NCBI GenBank assembly: GCA_937873805.1
Contig: CALMWO010000308.1
Span: 1-9,230, forward strand
Direction of reading: 5' to 3'
From: an uncultured Hyphomonadaceae bacterium
GTDB lineage: Bacteria; Pseudomonadota; Alphaproteobacteria; Caulobacterales; Hyphomonadaceae
DNA length: 9,230 nucleotides
This document shows, piece after piece, positions 5,767 through 9,230 of this stretch. The position numbers and the translations under genes were made by a program. Each line of letters begins with the position of its first letter. Position 1 is the first letter of the stretch. The notes beneath the pieces are model-generated. The model was given only the letters and a program-made list of their open reading frames with translations, did no database searches and was not told the origin of the DNA.

Positions 5767-6405
5767 TCAGGCGTCTTTCAGGTTCCATTCGTAGAAGACG
5801 TCGTGGCCGCACATCGACTGGGCGACGCCGCCAATGGTGCCCGGCGCGAAGCGCTCATTGCGCAGCCATTTCGAAGCCGCGTCGTCGAGGCGTGAAGAGC
5901 CGCTGGATTTGGCGACCGTAACCGATGTGACGCGTCCGGCATTGTTGACGCAAACTTGCAGATGGGTCGTGCCCTGTTCGTGGGCGCGAATTGAAGCGGC
6001 CGGATAAGCCGGCTTGTCGCCAGCGCGCAATTTCGGCGCAACGCGATCTGTGCCGACAGCCGGAGCAGGCGCGGCCGGAACAGGATCGGGGATAGGCGCG
6101 GCTTCGACTACCGGCGCAATGACAACTGGCGGCACTTCAATCTCGAATGGAATGTCGGGCGCAACCAGTTCAGGCGCGGCAGGCGCAACGTCCACTTCCG
6201 GCACTTCAACGGGCTTGATCTCTTCGACTGGCGGAACCACCGGCGGCGTGATGATCACCATCTCCATCGCCGTGTTCTCCTTCGGCATGATGTCGAGGTT
6301 CATGCCCTCTGCGAGGACATAGCCAAAGCCAACCGTCAGCGCGGTGGCCGTGACCAGCCCGATGGCGCGCGTGCGGCGCCCAGATTGTTGAACACTTCCA
6401 TACAT
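5767..6405 (-). CDS. TonB family energy-transducing protein
   Basis: TonB proteins pass proton-motive energy from ExbB-ExbD in the inner membrane to outer-membrane TonB-dependent receptors. The 212-residue protein has the canonical three parts. A short basic cytoplasmic N-terminus precedes a single membrane anchor (about 14-32). A Pro/Val/Glu-rich periplasm-spanning region follows (about 53-118, with 'TPPVVPPVEEIKPVEVPE'). The C-terminal TonB domain is about 130-212 ('YPAASIRAHEQGTTHLQVCV', 'VAKSSGSSRLDDAA', 'WLRNERFAPGT'). Cys152 and Cys199 lie in the C-terminal domain and could form a disulfide. ATG 6405 has a strong GAGGAGG site about 8 bp upstream on the minus strand. No exbB, exbD or receptor gene lies nearby, and no Fur-like operator was seen ahead of it. 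The C-terminal domain falls in the broad TonB-like group, so a transport or an envelope-signalling role are both possible. Confidence 0.92.
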   Translation of the reverse strand: MYGSVQQSGRRTRAIGLVTATALTVGFGYVLAEGMNLDIMPKENTAMEMVIITPPVVPPVEEIKPVEVPEVDVAPAAPELVAPDIPFEIEVPPVVIAPVVEAAPIPDPVPAAPAPAVGTDRVAPKLRAGDKPAYPAASIRAHEQGTTHLQVCVNNAGRVTSVTVAKSSGSSRLDDAASKWLRNERFAPGTIGGVAQSMCGHDVFYEWNLKDA

Positions 6406-6700
6406 TGACCGCCTCCTCAGAAAGGTCCGGCAGGCCCCATGCCTCCGTGGTCGCTTTCAAGGAATGTGGTGACGCCGGATAGCGCTCACCAAGTACATCC
6501 ACTCTCCAAAACGCTGGAAATTTGCAGTGAGTTCCGAAGCGAGCTCAGCTCAATTGGGGCAATGCCATGTCTAAATACGGCGACATATTGCGAGATCTTG
6601 GGAACAACTTCGCTTTTGCTTCACGAGCACGTAAGTGCGTTGCGCGTTGCGGGGTAGGTCTCAATCTCCAACGCGCATAACTGCGGAAGGCTGCTTTTCC
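6406..6700. other. Gene-poor intergenic region, 295 bp
   Basis: This region separates the TonB start (6405, -) from the GNAT stop (6701, -). It must hold the TonB promoter, and the TonB ribosome site lies at about 6413-6419. The middle (about 6490-6620) is noticeably richer in A and T than the flanking genes. A plus-strand frame at 6439-6657 (72 codons) and a 37-codon ATG frame at 6567-6680 exist, but neither has a good Shine-Dalgarno site or a recognisable product. A tandem 7-bp repeat (GCGTTGC twice) lies near 6637-6650. No tRNA-like or terminator-grade structure was found. Confidence 0.6.
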
Positions 6701-7267
6701 TTATGGAGATCGGCTTGCTCGAAAGCGGCCTTCGGCGAGCGATGCTGAATCAGGCGCGGCGTTCGCTCCGCCATTCATCGGCAGCTGCATCAGCTCGGTA
6801 TCGCACCACCGGCCATGCTTGAAGCCTGATCCGAAAATGCGTCCAGACGGGGTAAACCCCATCGAAGCGTGCAGTCGCACCGACGCCTGGTTCACGGCCG
6901 CGTCCCCGATGACTGCAATCATCTGGCGGAAGCCCAGCGCTTCGCAACGCTGAATGAGGTTGATGAGAAGTAGCCGCCCGATGCCGCGCCGTTGCGCGTC
7001 CGGCGCGATGTAGATCGAATTCTCGACCATGAAGCGATAGGCGGGACGTGCGCGAAACGGGCCAGCGTATGCATAACCCAGAACGTCGCCATCCTCCGCG
7101 ACAAGATAGGGAAATCCGCCCGTCTGCAGCACATCGAAGCGCGCCGTCATTTCTGAAAGGGAGGGTGGATCATACTCATAGCTGGCCGTGCCGTGAACGA
7201 CGGCATGCGCGTAGATGGCCGTGATTGTTGGCAGGTCTGCGGCCGTTGCGGGCCGTATGACTGCCAT
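6701..7267 (-). CDS. GNAT acetyltransferase, phosphinothricin/arsinothricin (PAT/ArsN1) type
   Basis: ATG 7267 gives 188 residues and begins right at the domain ('MAVIRPATAADLPTITAIYA'). The upstream open frame to 7387 lies inside arsC and is not used. The protein follows the phosphinothricin acetyltransferase pattern: 'GTASYEYDPPS' (26-36), 'ARPAYRFMVENSIYI' (73-87), the acetyl-CoA loop 'QRRGIG' (92-97), 'RQMIAVIGD' (114-122), 'SVRLHASMGF' (129-138), and 'GFKHGRWCDTELMQLP' (148-163). The 25-residue tail after that is not conserved. Such enzymes N-acetylate phosphinothricin, methionine sulfoximine or related amino acids. The ArsN1 branch, found in ars operons, acetylates the arsenical antibiotic arsinothricin. 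The gene starts 5 bp after the arsC stop, so the ArsN1 reading is attractive, though sequence alone does not separate it from PAT. Confidence 0.9.
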   Translation of the reverse strand: MAVIRPATAADLPTITAIYAHAVVHGTASYEYDPPSLSEMTARFDVLQTGGFPYLVAEDGDVLGYAYAGPFRARPAYRFMVENSIYIAPDAQRRGIGRLLLINLIQRCEALGFRQMIAVIGDAAVNQASVRLHASMGFTPSGRIFGSGFKHGRWCDTELMQLPMNGGANAAPDSASLAEGRFRASRSP

Positions 7268-7272
7268 GCCTG

Positions 7273-7710
7273 TCACGACGCCACCCGCTTGCCCGCCGCA
7301 TCGATCAGGGGCGAGCCATCTTCCTTGCTGAAAGGCCCCGCCGGCCAGCGCTCCAGCAGGTCGAGCACCAGCTCGCTTGGTCGGCACATGCGCACGCCCT
7401 TCGGCGTCGCCACGATGGGCCGGTTCACCAGTATGGGGTGCGCGATCATGGCTGCGATCAGCTGATCCTCGCTGACGCCTTCCGCCAGAAGGCCCAGCTC
7501 CTGAGCGGGAGACTTTGTCTCGCGCAGCGCCTCACGCGCCGTAATTCCCGCCGCCGCAAACAGCGCCATAAGCTGCGGTCGTGTCCAGCCGTCACGCAGA
7601 TAGTCGATCACGACCGGCGCGTAGCCCGCGGCCTCAATAATCGCGAGAACATTGCGTGATGTCCCGCAGTCCGGGTTGTGGTGGACGACGACGCGGAAGT
7701 CCGCGCTCAA
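7273..7710 (-). CDS. arsC: Arsenate reductase, glutaredoxin-coupled ArsC family
   Basis: This enzyme reduces arsenate to arsenite in the cytoplasm using glutathione and glutaredoxin. The 145 residues match plasmid R773-type ArsC over the full length. 'HNPDCGTSRN' (11-20) carries the nucleophile Cys15, and 'ALRETKSPAQELGL' (61-74), 'HPILVNRPIVATPKGVRMCRPSE' (91-113, opening with HPILVNRPIV) and C-terminal 'FSKEDG...AAGKRV' follow. The anion-binding arginines R60, R94 and R107 of that enzyme correspond to Arg63, Arg97 and Arg110. All are present, which argues against the Spx/YffB relatives. The start is TTG at 7710; no ATG or GTG fits, and the TTGA overlap with the sdhB stop implies translational coupling. 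No arsR, arsB or acr3 is seen in the window, so the arsenite exporter must be elsewhere. Confidence 0.93.
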   Translation of the reverse strand: MSADFRVVVHHNPDCGTSRNVLAIIEAAGYAPVVIDYLRDGWTRPQLMALFAAAGITAREALRETKSPAQELGLLAEGVSEDQLIAAMIAHPILVNRPIVATPKGVRMCRPSELVLDLLERWPAGPFSKEDGSPLIDAAGKRVAS

Positions 7711-8486
7711 GTTGCCCGCTCGACCATCAGCTTCTTGATCTCCGCGATGGCCTTGGCCGGGTTCAGGCCCTTGGGGCAGACCTGCGCGCAGTTCATGATG
7801 GTGTGGCAGCGATAGAGCTTGAACGGATCTTCCAGGTCGTCGAGGCGCTCGCCCGTCGATTCATCGCGGCTGTCGATGATCCAGCGATAGGCCTGCAGCA
7901 GTGCGGCCGGCCCGAGGAACTTGTCGCCATTCCACCAGTAGCTGGGGCAGGCGGTCGAGCATGACGCGCACATGATGCACTCATAGAGACCGTCGAGCTT
8001 GCTGCGGTCGGCTTCCGACTGCTTCCACTCTTTCTGCGGCTCCGGCGTCGTCGTCTTCAGATAGGGCTGCACATAGGTGTGCTGCGCGTAGAAATTGGTG
8101 AGGTCCGGCACAAGGTCTTTCACGACCGGCTGGTGGGGCAGCGGAGAGATTGTGATCGTGCCCGAAAACTCGTCATGGCCCTTGGTGCAGGCGATGGTGT
8201 TGTTGCCGCCAATGTTCATCGAGCACGATCCGCACACGCCTTCGCGGCACGAACGACGGAAGGTCAGCGTCGGGTCGATTTCGTTCTTGATGTAAATGAG
8301 CACGTCGAGAACCATCGGGCCGACCTTGCTCATGTCGATGCGATAGGTGTCCCAGCGCGGCTTCTGCCCGTTCTCCGGGTCATAGCGGTAGATCTTGAAC
8401 GTGCGGGTCTTCTTCGCCCCGGCGATCGCGGGCCATTCCTTGCCGCGGCCAATCTTGGAGTTCTGCGGAAGCGTAAGTTCGACCAT
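7707..8486 (-). CDS. sdhB: Succinate dehydrogenase iron-sulfur subunit SdhB
   Basis: SdhB is the electron-transfer subunit of respiratory complex II, passing electrons from the FAD of SdhA to ubiquinone, bound to the inner face of the cytoplasmic membrane. The 259 residues contain all cluster ligands. The 2Fe-2S site is 'CREGVCGSC' (80-88) plus the Cys of 'IACTKG' (98-103). The 4Fe-4S site is 'CIMCASCSTACP', and the 3Fe-4S site plus remaining ligand is 'CHTIMNCAQVCPKGLNP'. ATG 8486 is the natural start; the leader has no close Shine-Dalgarno site, only AGGAC some 20 bp upstream. The gene is followed by arsC with a 4-bp overlap. The gene upstream on the same strand is a SUFU-domain gene, so sdhA, sdhC and sdhD are not adjacent, unlike the common sdhCDAB order. 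Confidence 0.98.
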   Translation of the reverse strand: MVELTLPQNSKIGRGKEWPAIAGAKKTRTFKIYRYDPENGQKPRWDTYRIDMSKVGPMVLDVLIYIKNEIDPTLTFRRSCREGVCGSCSMNIGGNNTIACTKGHDEFSGTITISPLPHQPVVKDLVPDLTNFYAQHTYVQPYLKTTTPEPQKEWKQSEADRSKLDGLYECIMCASCSTACPSYWWNGDKFLGPAALLQAYRWIIDSRDESTGERLDDLEDPFKLYRCHTIMNCAQVCPKGLNPAKAIAEIKKLMVERAT

Positions 8487-8590
8487 GCGCGCGTGGGCCC
8501 CAAGCGTCCTGAAACTGGCGGCAATCTAGCGGTGGATTCGTAAATTGAAAGCGCCGGAAAGTCGCGGCGGATCAGGTATTTGCGGCCAAT

Positions 8591-9230
8591 CTAGTTGCGC
8601 CGGAACAGGTTCCGGATCTTGGAGATGACCGTACGCCTCAGCCCGTAGGCCTTCCGGGCTGCCGAAGGGCGGTCCAGATGCAGCATTTCGGTCACCCCGG
8701 CCTTTTCCAGCGCCTTGGCCAGCTTGACCGTGCCCTGGGCGGCAGCGGCTTCCAGCTCGTCGCGATAGATCGGTGTCGGCGCCCAGAAATCGACCGCGTC
8801 GCCATTGGGCAGCCGCATCCGCTCAAATCCGTCCGCAGGCAGGCGCGGGCGGATGAATGCAAACGCCACCTGTTTGGTGTTTTCGAACACCGCCTTGGGA
8901 CTTTTCGAGAACTGCACGGTTTCGCCCGCGCTCACGCGCACGCCCTGGATGTGAACCAGCTTGGCGAATTGCCGGACCGTATTGGCGGCAAGGTTCAGCA
9001 TGGCGAGATCCGCCTTCGGGTCGCCCCGCTGTGGCGTCGCCAGCACGAGTTCCATGCGCGCCTTGCCGCCCGGCGACAGCACATCGCCGCCCTTCTTGAG
9101 CGACGATCCATACGTGCAGACATAGGCAAACCTGCGCTCGCCCTCAGGCGGAATGACCATCACGTCAACGGGCGGTCCCGGTTCCTTGGACTTGCCGGCC
9201 CAGCCATCCTGATCGGAGAAGGCGATGTGA
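8591..9230 (-). CDS. Suppressor-of-fused (SUFU) domain protein, 5' end missing
   Basis: The minus-strand frame is open to the window edge and ends with TAG at 8591-8593, showing 213 residues. The GTG-ATG pair at 9158-9163 is internal: in-frame residues upstream of it (HIAFSDQDGWAGKSKEP, then GPPVDV) continue into 'MVIPPEGERRFAYVCTYGSS'. The pattern resembles bacterial SUFU-domain proteins: 'IDV.V.PP...R.F.Y..T.G.S', then a block reading 'ARMELVLATP', and a C-terminal 'WAPTPIYRDELEAAAAQG' that matches the family's 'Y..E......G' ending. The tail after about residue 185 is basic (RKAYGLRRTVISKIRNLFRRN), unusual for the family. The role of bacterial SUFU domains is poorly known; some occur in polymorphic-toxin immunity contexts. 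No toxin gene is visible here. The domain call rests on memory of the pattern. Confidence 0.68.
   Translation of the reverse strand, partial: HIAFSDQDGWAGKSKEPGPPVDVMVIPPEGERRFAYVCTYGSSLKKGGDVLSPGGKARMELVLATPQRGDPKADLAMLNLAANTVRQFAKLVHIQGVRVSAGETVQFSKSPKAVFENTKQVAFAFIRPRLPADGFERMRLPNGDAVDFWAPTPIYRDELEAAAAQGTVKLAKALEKAGVTEMLHLDRPSAARKAYGLRRTVISKIRNLFRRN

Noticed and set aside
6014..6322. Plus-strand Gly/Ala/Thr/Ser-rich frame opposite the TonB proline-rich region
   Set aside because: The repeat-like product is the complement of Pro/Val/Glu codons of TonB and not an independent gene.
6439..6657. 72-codon plus-strand frame in the gap upstream of TonB
   Set aside because: It lacks a ribosome site and family features, and its start overlaps the likely TonB leader or promoter.
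7193..7465. 90-codon plus-strand frame across the arsC/GNAT junction, considered as a hidden small gene
   Set aside because: It lies opposite two well-supported genes and shows no motif or start signal.

Overview
The window looks like chromosomal DNA of an alphaproteobacterium. It is GC-rich, carries a trmD-rplS pair and an sdhB with an alphaproteobacterial-type sequence, and shows gene content typical of Caulobacterales/Hyphomonadaceae-like bacteria (CocE/NonD hydrolase, DUF3237, TonB). The taxonomic guess is inference from gene content and residue patterns; no search was run. Most of the window is ordinary core and accessory metabolism. I see no CRISPR array, tRNA, rRNA, IS element, prophage or integrase.

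Layout. (1) 1-336 (+) is the C-terminal end of a CocE/NonD hydrolase. It converges on a Tat-type secreted DUF3237 protein at 369-929 (-). (2) 962-2359 (+) is a dicarboxylate/amino-acid:cation symporter with an unusual sodium-site motif. Its 3' end overlaps by 47 bp the convergent gene for an alpha/beta-hydrolase lipoprotein (2313-3386, -). (3) 3518-3865 and 4000-4347 (-) are two tandem, paralogous, 115-residue secreted proteins with a conserved cysteine pair. Each is followed by a GC-rich hairpin. (4) 4464-5596 (+) is trmD-rplS (m1G37 tRNA methyltransferase and ribosomal protein L19), 11 bp apart and without rpsP/rimM next to them. (5) 5767-6405 (-) is a TonB-family protein ending in the clearest rho-independent terminator of the window (5673-5710). 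(6) 6406-6700 is a 295-bp stretch with no convincing gene. (7) 6701-8486 (-) is a compact run, read sdhB, then glutaredoxin-type arsenate reductase, then a phosphinothricin/arsinothricin-type GNAT acetyltransferase, with junctions of -4 and +5 bp. (8) 8591-9230 (-) is the 3' part of a suppressor-of-fused (SUFU) domain gene running off the window.

How the genes relate. trmD-rplS is a translation operon. The sdhB-arsC-GNAT run joins a respiratory iron-sulfur subunit to two genes whose combination suggests arsenic or arsinothricin handling; the join is visible, the function is inferred. The rest look like independent transcription units, several of them cell-envelope genes: TonB, a lipoprotein hydrolase, two small secreted paralogs, a Tat-exported DUF3237 protein and a symporter. 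Nothing amounts to a demonstrably new system. The best leads are the altered sodium motif of the symporter, the small cysteine-paired paralogs, and the arsC/GNAT pair coupled to sdhB.
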